Notes under the pieces: model-generated
Database searches by the model: none
Seen by the model: the letters and a program-made list of their open reading frames with translations, nothing else
Told to the model about the DNA's origin: nothing
Position numbers and translations under genes: made by a program
Part shown: positions 21,437-34,554 of the stretch, piece after piece
How the letters are laid out: each line of letters starts with the position of its first letter
Position numbering within the stretch: position 1 is the stretch's first letter
Origin: Hordeum vulgare subsp. vulgare
Lineage: Eukaryota > Streptophyta > Magnoliopsida > Poales > Poaceae
Direction of reading: 5' to 3'
Length of the DNA: 64,000 nucleotides
Assembly: GCF_904849725.1 (NCBI RefSeq)
Contig: NC_058523.1
Location: 207,107,689 to 207,171,688 of the forward strand

Positions 21437-23761
21437 AAATAAAATTTATTTTTACTTTTCTTTTCTGTTCTTGAGTGTTTCCACAGTTATTCTATTCTTA
21501 TAATTGTTATTTTTGTGTTTTATTTAGTTTTTGTACCAAGCAAGGCCTTTGGGATCATGTAGGGTATTAGTTTCTTTAATCCTGCTGAAAAACAGAAACT
21601 TTTGCATCGAGTAGAAAAAATCCTAAAAATCACATAAATATCAAAAGTGTATGAATGTTTTAAACAAGATTAATATACGTATGCTCTATGTTTCCCTATT
21701 TTTCGTAATTTTTCTAGTTACAAAAGTATAAGTAAATTTCCAATCTTTACAGACTGTTCAATTTTCAACAGATTCTATTTTCTTTCTCTCACGTGCTTAT
21801 TTTTATGATTCTGCGGTTTATATTGGTGGCGTAAGCCATGGTAAAGTTAGAATACAGTAGGTAGAATGAAAATACTAAATTGGAATGTGTTTTCAACAGT
21901 ACCTATAGTAAAGTTTGGTTTTCTTATACTAACGAATCTCACAAAATTTTGTTGAGTTTTGTGTGATTAAGGTTTTCACGATTAATGATGGAATAAGGAG
22001 TGCTAAAAGCCTAAGCTTGGGGTTTCCCCATGGAACTCCAAGGCAATATCTAAGGATAACCAAGCAGCTAAGCTTGGGGATGCCCCGAAAGGCATCCCCT
22101 CTTTCTTCTAGAAACCATAGGTAATTTTTATTCGTCATATATTATAAGTTTTTATTGGAGCGTCTTGTATCATTTTAGTGTTTGCTTTGTTACCTGGTTA
22201 GTCTTTGATGCTTTGTTACCTGGTTAGTTTTTCATAATTATTCTATGATTTGTTAGAATCGCTCTTTATTCTTAACTGCAATTTTTGAGCCATGGAATTG
22301 CTCAAGTCCTTCACTTATATCTTTTTGAGCATGGTGGTGCTGTTATTTTGAAGAAATTTACTATCACGATTCACTTAGATTATTTTGAGAGCTTCTTCAC
22401 TTCTATAATTTTGAGAGTTGAAAATTTTAAAGAAACTTGTGCTCTCGTGCTTCACTTATACTTTTTTGAGAGCTTGTTATTTGCAATGGCAATTTTATTT
22501 AATTGTAAATTAGTTCCAAAGTGATGAATGCCCAAGAAAGATATAATAAAACTTTCATGAAGAGCATTGTATATTAAACATGATTCTTTGCGATAGTTTT
22601 GTGACATGAAGATAGTAATATGTGAGTTATGTTGAAGAGTAATTACGCTCTAGTAAGAATATTGGTGTTAAGGTTTGTGATTCCCTATGCATGCACATGA
22701 AGTTAATAATTATGCTATGAAATTACATACTACTTGTGTTGCATTATTCTGTGTTAGTTACGTTTAATGTTCACTTATGATGATTTATGTTCCTTGGTTG
22801 GGCGCTTCTCAACCTATTTGCTAGCCTTCACTTGTACTAAGCTGGAATACTGTTTGTGCATCCAAATCCTGAACCCAAAGTTATGCCAAATGATTCCACC
22901 TTACCTATATGTGGTATTTCAACGTCGTTCCAATTAAAGTTGCAAGTGCTAACTATAGTATTCAAAATAAATTTTGTTTTGTGTGCCTGTACCGCTCATG
23001 AAGCGGCGAGGGGTGGCCGGTATCTTCCATGTTAAATAGGTTATTCTCAAGATGAGTGTTTATTCACTTGTCATTGCACGAGAGTATGGCGGTAATAGGG
23101 ATGCCCAGTCGCAAAAAGAAAAAAATATAATTTATGTTGTCAAATAATAAATTCCTTGGAAAGTGTTGGTATGGACGGCAACCGTGGATACGGCTAGTCA
23201 TGGAATGCGAAAGAATGGTGGAAAAGGAAAAAAAAATTTATTTTGAGTTTGTGAACCGCCTATAACTTGTTTAGCATGGAGGATATTGGAAACTCTTAGT
23301 TGTCCTCGTTGATAGAAAAAGCTTGCCACCCTAAAAAAATTATCTCTAAGTTTTTCACTTTGAGCTCTTGCACCTCTACAAATCCTTGTTTCCCCCGGGA
23401 AGGGCCTATCTATTTACTTTATGCAACTTTTACTTTTTGAATTTGAGTCTCCATCCTCTCTTATAAAGCGCCAACTAAGGAACGCCATTATCACACGTGA
23501 GCATTGGATATAGTTAATTTTTGAGTGTGTTGCATGAATGTATCAATGATAGAGCATGATGGGCTAGGGATAACGTTCTTTAGCGTTGATATTTTCAAAG
23601 ACTTGGTTGCTTGTTGATATGCGTGAATATTGAAATCTTCATGTCAAATTATAGACTATTGCTTTGCATCATCTATAAATACATATGTCCATGCTGAAAG
23701 AAAAGGAATATAATGAACATGTGAGGCAGCATTCCACATCCAAAACATGTGAGTAGTAATT
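21437..23761 (+). other. Non-coding 3' region of S1
   Basis: No gene is visible in this 2.3 kb. It contains two polypurine-like copies and a hairpin at 22012-22099, and a block at 22820-23210 related to W's 3' region at 13890-14270. Short repeats of TTTTGAG with CTTCACTTATA occur at 22290-22470. Confidence 0.6.
22012..22099 (+). promoter_or_regulatory. Polypurine-like copies plus hairpin in S1
   Basis: TAAGCTTGGGG occurs at 22012 and again at about 22069. The second runs into a perfect 9-bp hairpin: GGGGATGCC (22076-22084), a 6-base loop, GGCATCCCC (22091-22099). S3 has the same hairpin at 49123-49147. The true polypurine tract at 23762 is TAAGCTTGGGGATGC, so the hairpin arm is a copy of the tract. 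Confidence 0.7.
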
Positions 23762-23775
23762 AAGCTTGGGGATGC
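23762..23775 (+). other. Polypurine tract of S1
   Basis: AAGCTTGGGGATGC directly precedes the 3' LTR at 23776. Confidence 0.75.
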
Positions 23776-25326
23776 TGATACGTCTCCAATGATCTATATT
23801 TTTTGATTGTTCCATGTTGTTATGTTATCATTCTTGCATGTTTTATAATCATTTTATAGCAATTTTATATCATTTTTGGGACTAACCTATTGACATAGTG
23901 CCAACTGCGAGTTGCTATTTTTTGCTCTTTTTTCCTTCGCAAAAAATCCATATTAGATGTGGTAAAATTTCCACAAAACATTATGGATATTTTTTTGGGC
24001 CAGAAGGAAAGTTGGGAATTAAGAATGAGCAGTAGATGAGGCCCAGGTAGCCCACTAGACCTCAGGGTGCGCTAGAGGCCCGTGGCGCGGCCTGGTGTCT
24101 AGTGGTGCCCCCAGGAAGCTTCTTCGCCACCTTTGAGCTCTATAAATACACCAATATTCATAAAATCCTAGAGGAGTCGACGAAAAATCATTTCATTCGC
24201 CGCAAGTTCCAAAGCCACGGAATCCAATCTAGAGCTCGTTCCGGAGAGGAACAAGATCACGGAGAGGTTCGCCATCCTCATTGGTGCTCCTCCGATGATC
24301 CGTGAGTAGTTCATATTAGACCTACAGTTTCGTAGGCAGTAGCTAGATGGCATTCACTCTTGTTTTGTTTCTCAATACAATTGTCTCTTGGAGGTCCATA
24401 TGATGTAACTCTTTCTTTTGCGGTGCGTTTGTTGGGATCCGATGAATTGTGAGTTTATGATGAGATCGATGAAAAAATATTCATGCTTGATTATTATAGC
24501 CTCGTATTTCTTCTCGGATATTTGGGTTTTGTGTGGCCAACTTGATCTTTATCTTTCAATGGGAAGAGGTGCTTTGTGATGGGTTTGATCTTGCGGTGCT
24601 CAATCCCAGTGCCAGAAAGAGACATGACATGCATGTATCGTTGCTATCAAGGATAAAATGATGGGGTCTATTCCTACATGAATAGATTTTGTCTACATCA
24701 TGCCATCGTTCTTAAGGCATTACTCCATTTCTCCATGAAGTCAATACACTAGATGCATGTTGGATAGTGGTCGATGTGTGGAGTAATACAAGTAGATCCA
24801 GGGAGAAGTCGATCTACTTATCTCGGACGTGATGCTTATATACATCATCATTGTCTTGAATATCGTCATAATTATTTTAATTTCTATCAATTGCCCAACA
24901 GTAATTTGTCTCCCACCGCTTGCAATTTTTTCGAGAGAAGCCACTAGTGAAACCTACAGCCCCGAGTCCACTTCACATCATCTATTTGCAATCTCTACTT
25001 TCATATTTGCGTTTCTACTTTATTTGATCTTTTGTTTTCATATTTATATTATCAAATACCCAAAAATAACTTGTTGTGTTCTATTTTCCATCACGCTTAT
25101 TTTCATCTATCAATCTATCCTTACTTTACCAACGAGGGATTGACAACCCTTCTACACGTTGGGTTCCGAGGATTTGCTATTGGTGTGCACGTGCTACTTA
25201 CATAGTCTTGTGGATCTTCCTACCGGATTGATACCTTGTTCCTTAACTGAGCAAAGTACTTTCCGCCGCTGTGCTACATCACCCTTTAAGCTTGGAGGGA
25301 ATCCAACGCACCTGCAAGGAACGTCG
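23776..25326 (+). repeat. 3' LTR of S1 (1,551 bp)
   Basis: It starts TGATACGTCTCC and ends AACGTCG (the final CA has become CG). It is followed by target duplication AATCT at 25327. A TATA box is at 24141-24148. It keeps the 330-bp block deleted from the 5' LTR; a version of that block is also present in the S3 LTRs at 46480-46720 and 52080-52310. Confidence 0.9.
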
Positions 25327-25854
25327 AATCTCCCCCTTTTTGGTAATTGATGACAACATAGAGATCAAACCTTCGATAGGGATATAAACAATGAATAGCA
25401 CCGTCGCTTTCACAAGTATGTGATAAGCAATACCTCCCCCTTAAATTGTGCATTATTTTAATGCACAATCGATTAGGATCATGGGTCCCTCTTCCATGTC
25501 ACATACATCTTGGTGGTGCACATGAATGATATGAATGACACCAAACATGAGTGAAGGATTATCATAGAAACATCCCAAGTTTATATGAAATAATAATCAC
25601 AAAGCATAGATCAAACACCACCAAGTTCAATACAAACAAAATATAGGGCAATGTCTTAAAAGGAGGAGAGCAACCAAAATGCAACACACTCTCTCCAAGC
25701 CCTATGATCTAAAAAGTTCTCACCTTTGGCAAGAAGTTACCGAAAAGCTCGAAGGTATAGAGCTAAGGGTCACTCTGTGCATGGTATCCTCCATGTGATG
25801 ATGAAGATGCGCCAATAGTCTTGGAAGGAGCGATAAGAGCGCACCGACAAAAGC

Positions 25855-26527
25855 TTATGCTCAAGTCCTCTGAGGTGGTGGAGTAGATATGGGAGGTGCC
25901 GCGGGAGAAGATGGAGCTGATGCAGGTGCTGATGAAGATGGTCTCATTTTTGTAACTAGCACTATAGAAGATCTTACGTGTGTCCTTAACTGAGTGTGAG
26001 TTTGTAGAAGAGGACTGTCATCATCATCACTAGAGTTGGGGCTTGGCACAACATCCACTTCATGAGATTCCTTTGCTTCGATGGAGGATGGTTAGCAGGT
26101 TCCTCCTCTTCCTCTTCCTCTTGCTTAGGTGCAGATTCATACATAGAACTTGGCCTACCCTGCACATGAAAAATCCTCTTCATTTCTCTCTTCTTCCCAG
26201 GCTTGTTTGCCATAGCCTTGGGTTGCTTGGAGGTGTTGGTGGCCTCTAGAGATCTTGCTTCCCCTTGGTAGACTCAGGAGCCTTCCTAGCATCAGGGGTA
26301 GCATACTCCTTTCTGATGGTTCTCCTTTTGAGCACATACTCCTATGGATTGAAGTCTGCATCCTCCTCATCAAAATTTCTGGGTTTCTTGGCCCTGGTGG
26401 TTGCATTGGGCAGATCATGAGAACTAAGGCCGCTAGGGTCTGAAGAGCTAGCTTATAGAATACTGTGAGCATCAAGATTTGTACTTGGCTATCTAAAAGC
26501 ATTCTGGTTGTTCTCTGAATCCGACAT
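25855..26527 (-). pseudogene. gag-like N-terminal protein of U
   Basis: From ATG at 26527 (M-S-D-S-E-N-N-Q-N-A-F) the minus frame runs with four in-frame stops to about 26230, then a one-base shift leads into 26213-25986 and another to 25861. Features are a serine-rich part (A-S-S-S-D-P-S-G-L-S-S-H), basic and acidic segments (D-E-E-D-A-D-F), a run of seven or more glutamates (K-Q-E-E-E-E-E-E-E) and a proline/serine-rich end. There is no zinc knuckle or capsid motif I can name. It may be the N-terminal part of a retroelement gag; this is an inference. Confidence 0.45.
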
Positions 26528-26644
26528 AGCTGATAACTGACCCTGTGAATACATGTAGAGCTGTGGACATGATGATCATCACAAAATACAAATACTTTTC
26601 TAAAATATGTACTGAAAATTTAGTTTGAGGTTTCTAGTGTATGG

Positions 26645-27321
26645 GATTCGGTTCCACCGAGTTCAGATTTTAGGAGCTTCCGAGACTGACAACCTCTTTA
26701 ATAGAGATGTGGTCACGGTTTTCGGTTTCACCGAAAAGTGACACGACCTCATCGAGACTGTTCTCATAAACCCTAAAACCAGATCAGTGACACAAATCAT
26801 TTTCCACTCGGTGACTCCGATACCCGTACAATGGAAACCTAAACCTAAGTTTTCTTGTTCGCCTATCTCTACGGAATTCTCTTGTTGATGAAATTGTTGC
26901 AATCGGTGGCAAGAGGCAGAACACATCCCAATGTGCAAAAATAGGTGGTTGGAGCATAGAAGGGGTCAAATTCTTACCCTAATTCGGTGAAGACTTTGCT
27001 AAGGTGGCAACGGTGGAGAGGATTATAATTCATGACGGAGGACTCGTGCAGCGAGGGCGCACATGAGGCAAGGTAGAACGTTCGTGGAAACGAGCGGCGG
27101 CAACACTAGGGTGCAGGGTCGTCGTTTCAATATTAATTTCAAAGTTCGGATCCACAGGATATATATACCCTCCTGCTATCGATGACAGTAAACTGAAACA
27201 TTACGGTTCCACGGAGATGCCTAACTACTTAAGGACAGAGCAAGTCGATGACGCCGAGATTTTAAGATTGGTGATACCGAGATTGAATACTTGGATCAAC
27301 TGTATTGATTCGGTGGAACCA
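26645..27321. repeat. More short palindromic motifs in U
   Basis: Copies of the core motif: GATTCGGTTCCACCGAG (26645), TTTTCGGTTTCACCGAAAA (26718), ACTCGGTGACTCCGA (26805), ATTGGTGATACCGAG (about 27274) and GATTCGGTGGAACC (27308). The second is a perfect palindrome TTTCGGT-TT-ACCGAAA allowing one extra base. Confidence 0.5.
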
Positions 27322-28304
27322 AGTTTTGAGATTTGGTTACAACGAGTGGAACATGGGAGGTTTGGAAGTCTTCCCTTGTCGAAGCAAAACTCTGAGTGCT
27401 CCTCACACAAAGGGACACAAAAGTGCTTGCTCAAATTTTGTGTTGAAGCATGAATAGAATTTGTGACGAGAAATCATGGATAGGTAGAGGGGGTACTTAG
27501 GCATTATTGTACACCCAATTAGCCAAAGAAAATGGAAGACAAATAATAACGATTGGATATCCTCGAATGAAGAAAAATATGCATACCAACATGCTCACAT
27601 AGTAAGATGTCAAATGAAACATGGCAAACCTGCAAAACCACTCTAGTATCTACCAAGCACTTTGGTGATGATGAAGTCATCTATATATGAGTATATTGAC
27701 TTAAGGATCCAAGCAAGAATGCTTGATCATAGGTCATACTCATCGTTTAGGCACTAGTGGGGTTGCCACTTCTACATAAATCTTTCAATGTGTTCGCACC
27801 TTGTGAGATGCTTTCACTCAACTCTTAGAGAAAATCCCCCCCCTTGATGAGAGGGATAAACTAACATTGGGTTTGTCGTTGAAGACTTCATGTAGGTGCT
27901 GTAGTCATGGATGCTCATAGGTGATGAAGGTCATCTTGATTTGGGAGCAATCCTTGTAGTTTTGTACTCTTCTCACCTACATGGGTTAATTAGTCCCACA
28001 CGAGGAACAAATACAAGGATATATATGGATATGGAGTGGAACATATGAAGGATGATGCCCATTGATACATTAATTACCTTGCTCCTTGCTAGCCCATGAG
28101 GGAATGCATGACTCCTTGAACTATTACATAAGGTTGGAGTTGATTGCAACTAGCTCTTGCCAAAATGAGTGCGAGTGAACTTTGTTAGCATACTCACCAC
28201 ACAAGAACTTCTCTAGTTCTTCTTCTTGGGGCCCACATCAACTTGATAGGGATCCTTGGAGTTGAGTTAGCACTTGATGAAGTAGAGCTAGTGGTGGCCT
28301 TACA

Positions 28305-28387
28305 CTGGTGCAGCGACGTTCTATACAAACGGTTTTAACCCATTTCCGTGACATACTTTAAAACCGTCGTCTTGCCTGTGTGGGCGA
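28305..28387 (+). mobile_element. CACTA-like transposon end
   Basis: The sequence starts CACTGGTGCAGCGACG and has an internal inverted pair, AACGGTTTTAA and TTTAAAACCGTC, as CACTA subterminal regions do. It is cut after 83 bp by the LTR of S2. The other end is not in the window, so the call is weak. Confidence 0.35.
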
Positions 28388-29873
28388 TGCTACGTCCATT
28401 TTGCATCATGATTTGTACAGTGTTTTATTCATTGTACCACTTCATTGAGTAATTCAAATGCCTTTTATCTCATAATATGCAAGGTTCACACAAAGAGGGA
28501 GAATGCCGGCACATGGAATTTTGGACATGAAAATCCTATGTGAGAGATACCTATTCAGCAGATCTCCAAATGGGCTGAAAGTTAAAAAAGAATGTTTAAT
28601 GAATAAATAAAAATACTGGAAGAAAGAAATACCAGAGGGGGCTGCCAAGTCTCCGCTAGGCACCAAGGCAGGCCAGCCCCCCTGGCGCGCCCTGGTGGGT
28701 AGTGGGCCACCCAGCCCACTTCTGGCGACCATCTTCCGGTATATATTCATTTTTGACCTGGAAAATATAAGGACAAAACTTTTAGGACGGAGTGCTACCG
28801 TCTCAAGGAGGAACTTGGGCAGGAGCACTTTTACCCTCCGGCGGAGTGATTCCGTCGAGGGAACTTCCCTCCCGGAGGGGGAAGTCGAGGCCATCATCAT
28901 CACCAACAACCCCCTCATCTAGGGGAGGCCAAACTTCATCAACATCGTCAATGGCACTATCTCCACTGAAAACCTTAGTTCATTTCTTGCGCTTAATCGT
29001 GTACCAGAACCTCAGATTGGTACTTGGGGTGACTAGTAGTGTTGATTTCATCTTGTAGTTGATGCTTTGTGGTTTATTTGGTGGAAGATCATATGTGCAG
29101 ATCTAGTATGCTATTTAATACCCCTCTATTCATGAACATGTTCATCACTTGTCAGTAGTTACTTTTGTTCTTGAGACCACGTGAGAAGTCATGTTGCAAG
29201 TAGTCATGTGAAGTCGATATTTGTTTGATATTTTGTTGATATGAATGTTGTGATTCCCATAGTGGTGTTATGTGAACGTTGACAAGATAACACTTGACCA
29301 TGTTTGGGCCTAAGGGAATGCATTGTGGAATAGTTATTAGATGATGGTTTGCGAGAGTGAGAGAAAATTAAATCCTAGTTTATGCGCTATTCCGTAAGGG
29401 GCTGATTTCGATCCCTATGTTTAATGCTATGCTTAGAATTTATTCTTAATACTTACCTTGTAGTTGAAGATGTTGAGACTTGCTCAAGTAAGAACAGCAC
29501 CCAAGCACCGGTCCACCCACATATCAAACTATCTGATTACCAAACGTGAATTAACCCGACATGACGAGAATGACTAGATGAAATTCCCGTGTGCCCTCAA
29601 GAACGCTTTCCTATTATAAAAACCATTCTGACCTGTCCTTTGTTAGTATTATTGTTAGTATTATTGGTCTACCTATCTATACTTATTGTTACTATTACTA
29701 CTTGTTACTTGTTACAATTATCTTGATACCAAACAACTTGTTACCGCCATTTCACTGCTTGCAGAAATTACCTTACTGAAAACCGCTTGTCATTTCCTTA
29801 TGCTCCTTGTTGCTTTCAGCACACTTACTTATCGAAAGGACTACGATTGTTCCCATGTACTTGTGGGTCATCA
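28388..29873 (+). repeat. 5' LTR of S2 (1,486 bp)
   Basis: It starts TGCTACGTCCATTTTGC and ends TGTGGGTCATCA. It holds a GC-rich segment with GGCGCGCC near 28683 and a TATA-like box at 28740. The 3' LTR is not in the window. Confidence 0.8.
28740..28746 (+). promoter_or_regulatory. TATA box of S2 LTR
   Basis: CCGGTATATATTC follows the GC-rich segment by about 40 bp. Confidence 0.55.
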
Positions 29874-29884
29874 AGAATCCTTTC

Positions 29885-29902
29885 TGGCACCATTGACAGG
29901 GA
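29885..29902 (+). other. Degenerate tRNA-Asp primer site of S2
   Basis: TGGCACCATTGACAGGGA matches the tRNA-Asp site at 14 of 18 positions. Three of the four changes are G to A. Confidence 0.6.
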
Positions 29903-29979
29903 GTGAAGCGCCTTTGGTTAGCGGAATTTGGTAAGGGAAAATTTATATTACGTGCTAAAATTTACTTTCACTTGTCACT

Positions 29980-31627
29980 ATGGAAAGTAATGCTTTGAGG
30001 GGTTTGTTCCGGGTAACTTCACCTCTACCGGAAACACCAAGAGTTGTCCCTCAACCTACTGAACCTACTAAAAATATTTATTATGAAATTTGTTCGGGTA
30101 TGATAGAGAAACTTCAAGATAATCGTTATGCAGGAGATGGAACAAAACATCCCGTTATGCACCTAATCTATGTGGATGAAGTTTGTGGATCATTTAAGAT
30201 TGAAGCTTATCCAAAGATGAATTCATGAACAAGGTTTTCCCTTTGTCCTTGGGGGGAAGCGTTGGCATGGTATGGGCTATGTGATGATACATGATCTTCG
30301 AACTAGAATCGATTGCAATTGGAGATTCACCAAAACATTATCCGATGCATCTTGTTTATTGTGATCGGAATTTTATCAATAATTTTTGGCCTCGTGAAAT
30401 AGAAAGTATTGCTCAAGTTTGGGGAGGCTTAATTCAATGTTATATTCATGCCCCAATCATGAGCTCCCAAGAGTAATTATTATTCAGAAATTTTACGCTC
30501 GGCTTTCTTGTAATGATCAAACCATGCTAGGTACTTCTTGTTCTAGTTCTTTTATGAAGAAGACTATTGAATTCAGGTGGGATATCTTGCAAATAATTAA
30601 ACTTAAATGTGAAGATTGGGAACTCAATGAAGGTAAAGATTCAGTATAAAACTTGAGTTTGATTTTGTTAAATATTTTATGAATACACATGCTTTCAATG
30701 ATTTTAGTTCTAAATATGGACTTTACTCTCATATAGTAGCCTCATTTTGTGAAACCTTTGGTACTCATGTTGATCTCCCTAAAGAGAAATGGTTTAAATA
30801 TCATCCACCTATGAAAGAAAAAGTTGAAGAACCAATTCATGTTGAGGATGAAACTATCATTTACAATGCTGACCCAGTTGTGCCAACTGCCTATATTTAC
30901 AAACCATCTTTCCCTGTTAGGATAAAGGAACATGCTAAAGCGTCAAACGTAGTTAACAAAAGTTATGTTAGAACAACCAAACCATGTGATAAAATCAAGG
31001 TAGAACCTAGTATTGAGGTTAAAGATATTTTGTTCGATAAATTTGATAGGCATGTTATTTATTTTTGTGATGAAGCTGATAGAATTGCCAAACCTGATAT
31101 TAAAGATAAACATAAACCCGTTGTTGGCATGCGTGTCGTCTCAGCCAACATAGGAGATCATTGTTATCATTGTTTATGTGATACGAGTGCTAGTGTTAAT
31201 GCTATTCCTTTTACCTATATCAAGAAATTATGCATGAGATAACACTCGCTGAAACAGGAGACATAGATGTTACTATGAACTTGCTAATAGAGACACCATC
31301 ACACCACTTGGGATTGTTAGAGATGTTGAAGTCTTGTGTGGAAAACTAAAACACCCTACTGCAAAAAGGAAACTGTCAATGTTAATTTTGGTGGTATGTC
31401 TCATGAGTTTAATATCTCTAAGTTTAGTAAGCAACCCCATGATAAAGAATTGCCTAGTAAATATGAAAGAATTGGTCTTCCTTCTATTGGCATTTGTCCT
31501 ATTGATCCATTAGAACAATATTTGCTAGACCATGAAAATGATAGAGATCTCGCCTCGAGATCTAAGAATGAATGGGGAAGAGGAAGAGGAAGACTAAGAG
31601 GAAAACTTTAGTTGCTTCTTTGACAAA
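29980..31627 (+). pseudogene. gag-protease remnant of S2
   Basis: ATG at 29980 begins M-E-S-N-A-L-R-G-L-F. The gag part continues through several frames (29980-30228, 30291-30649, 30679-31242). The protease motif is C-D-T-S-A-S-V-N-A-I-P, with aspartate at 31180-31182; the usual glycine of D-T-G has become serine (GGT to AGT), so the enzyme would be inactive. Further coding sequence (31336-31611) ends in a glycine/arginine-rich tail. Element B interrupts at 31628. Confidence 0.7.
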
Positions 31628-34540
31628 TGAGTGAAGCCAATGAATGTAGAAGGTTGCAAAGAGATGAAGAATGATACGAGCAAGAAGCAAGAATTCACAC
31701 AAAATTCGGGAGCACTTCGGTAGGAAAATGAGGACACAAATTGGATAAGATGGGAAGAACTTTATAAGATTCACAACTAACTAACTAAATTGAATAAGGA
31801 AGGAAAGAGCACGAAGGGAAACACAACCCTCTGGTTAAATGAATAAGAAAGGAAAGAACATGATCTTGATAGAACAAGATGATAGATTGAAGAGAGCAAT
31901 ATCACCACAACTCCGGAACAGGAGAATAGAAACTAGATCATTGGGAAGAAAGAATGAAGAAGAGAATTATACTACTATCACAATTGAATTTGACAAGAAA
32001 CCTTGCACCAAGAATTGAATGGAGTTGTTGGCAACAACCAACGAAAAGAGCAAGCGTGTAGTGGACTTATAAAAACCATATCAACAATGACGTGACAACC
32101 AACCACAATTGGAAAACAATTGATTCATTAGGAGAAACAAGATAAGCAGAACTTCTTTCACCCACAGGATGCATTGAGAACTTCGATCAATGATAATCAC
32201 CGTAATAGCAGCACCCCCTAGGAAATGCTTTAGTTGAAGTTTAATCCAAGATAACTCAATGAAGAAACCATGGTTTGAATACATCCAATTATCGAATAAT
32301 TGGTGGCTTTAAATATCCCATTCTTGAAACACGTTCTCTTCGAGACTCCTCCACTAACAATAACGTTATAACACCACCTCAAAGGATAAAGGAGGAAGAA
32401 TTGCACTTTGAAAGGCAAGACAAAGAAAACTTGAGGTACTACCACCAGAATCTTGAAGAACACCTTGAGAATGAAGAGATCATGAACCACCTGAGAGAAA
32501 CTTGAACAGGACACCATAATAATTGAGAGACAAACGAAGAGACAATAATTGAGAAGAATTTGAGAATCAAAGCTGAAAGGTGAGACCAAAGGAATCTTGT
32601 GAAATGATGGCCTTCGGAGGATTGGGAAATGAACACAACACTGAAATGCATCGGATAGATATGGAAAGAATTCTCACGATTGGAACAATTCAAGATGATA
32701 ACACAAAACTGAAATGATGAATCTTCAAAGAATGGAAAAAGACTTGAGAAAAACACCTCTTCGGTCTTCCAAGATGAGAATGATGAGAAGGGCACCACCA
32801 AAATTACTGAGACACTCCGGAATAATGAAGAATGAAATGTTGAGCCAAAGATGATAATTATATTTGAAGCAATATTGGAGAAGGAATAAGACAGATGAAA
32901 TTCTTACTTACGCCATAATTGAAAAGAATTAGGGATCTCCAGGAAAGATTAGAAGAGCCACATAAGATCCTAGGAAAACTTGTGGGTTATGGGCCCACTC
33001 AAAGAAACCACCGTTGAAAAGAATGCTTAGAAAGAGGGATACTGCACCGGCATAACTGAAAACTTGATGAGGCTGGGAAACTCAAAATAATTGAAAGGAT
33101 TGAGAATAGAAACTTTTGAGATATCTTCAAAACTCTAGATAGAACAGAGATGAGTGAATAACCAAGAAAGACTTGAAGAGAATTTCCAAACAAATGAGAA
33201 GGATATGATGAACACCGAGATCTTGTATTGAATTCACCGGAAAAGAAAACACAAATGAAAAATGATGAACTGAGAACTCCTGAGAATCCTCACCATGAGA
33301 CACTAGATACCAGACATAAGCGAAGATAGCGGAAGCAACACTGAAAAGACGACACTTGGATGTTAACTGAATCACTAAAGAAAAGGACGGGAGGGCGGGG
33401 AAAACAAAGACAACTTGGGACAGATGAGATAAACTCCGGAAAGAAATGAGAGATTGACCTTCCAAATACTGGAGAAGAATGAATTGACTTGAGGATAAGC
33501 ACACCGGTTGAAAGGAATTAACATGACAACTCCGATTGAGGAAAATTTAAAAAACAACTTTATTGAGCAAAAGAATCAGCATGCCCATAAAAATATGAGA
33601 ACACCTATTGGAAAATATATGAAATCACCATTTGACATCGAAGGAACTCGAATTACCATAGTCCAACAAAACAAAGGGTGTGGCTTACGAAACAAGCCAG
33701 AACAAATTCATGACATAGATTCCGTCCGATATTTTCATGAATAGCCATCATGTACAAGGCAGTGCACACGACATACGAAGCATCCCCGAGTCGTAGCAAG
33801 CTACAATGACTCTTTAAGACACAACAAGAACCACTGTAACATGACCGTGAACAAACAAATCCACTATATGTCAAACCCCAACCTCACATCATGCTTCTGT
33901 TGGAAGATTGTACTCTAAGTAACTACTTGAATTCCCACTTGAGAACTCCCGAAATTTTTGGTCATGCAATCGGGTCCAAGGATACAAGGATAAAGTTTCA
34001 CTCAACTCCTAGAATCTAACCCGTTCAGTGTATCAGATCCGTCAACACATAACCACAGATCTCAGAAACTCATATATCTCAGACCCTCGTAGTCACAACG
34101 ATACCAAGTATGGGGATACACCCAGACCTATTTGCATCAGTACTGGGGAATCCAGACTCCTCTCGCCACTACTAGTATTTAATCAATTTCTAACATCCTT
34201 TGTCCTGAGATACTAAGAAATTTGAATCATAACGATGTGCTCAAGAATCCCGTGGAGCTAAACTCCCCGAAATAAAATCAACACACAAGGAGGCACCAAG
34301 TCAGAACTCTGTCACATCGGCATCATATAGATTCCAAAAATATCCGCATGATCTTAATAAAAAATTTGAGTGAGAAGAGGAGTAGACTTAAAATTATTAC
34401 GTCAAGATTCCTCATCAGAGCATATAAGAGGAGAAAAAAATAATCCTACTCTCCGATATATAACTAGACTCAAAGTAGTTTTTCACTAGACTCGACTCGG
34501 CCAAGTTCGATCAATCAAGGGGGCTCCTAGGTCGATACAA
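31628..34540 (-). other. Non-coding internal region of B
   Basis: Strongly A/G-rich on the plus strand (T/C-rich on the coding strand). The minus-strand open frames here are phenylalanine/serine-rich and have no recognisable domain; they follow from base composition. The right part (33600-34540) is leader sequence shared with D. I see no gene. Confidence 0.6.
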
Positions 34541-34551
34541 CTCTGATACCA
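34541..34551 (-). other. tRNA-Met primer-binding site of B
   Basis: The minus strand reads TGGTATCAGAG three bases after the LTR end. Confidence 0.8.
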
Positions 34552-34554
34552 ACT

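Larger units (their letters stand above)
17893..25326 (+). mobile_element. Element S1: complete Athila-type element
   Basis: LTRs at 17893-19114 and 23776-25326, a tRNA-Asp-type primer site, gag with capsid, gag tail and protease, a post-stop motif, a long 3' non-coding region and a polypurine tract. The 5-bp target duplication AATCT flanks it (17888-17892, 25327-25331), which fixes its ends. It inserted into element U. No reverse transcriptase or integrase is present, so it is non-autonomous or a deletion product. It is related in coding and 3' sequence to S3. Confidence 0.9.
25332..28304 (-). mobile_element. Element U, part 2 (unclassified)
   Basis: This continues part 1 after S1. On the minus strand a gag-like pseudogene starts at 26527. 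The region 26528-28304 lies upstream of it and would be leader and LTR; it has TATA-like TATATATA near 27166 and more copies of the GGTNNCACC motif. I could not define LTR ends or a primer site. Stretches 27480-28304 and 25332-25850 show no coding signal. Confidence 0.4.

Noticed and set aside
32081..33557. Minus-strand Phe/Ser-rich frames resembling membrane proteins
   Set aside because: They arise from A/G-rich plus-strand repeats in the non-coding interior of B; hydrophobicity follows from T-rich codons.
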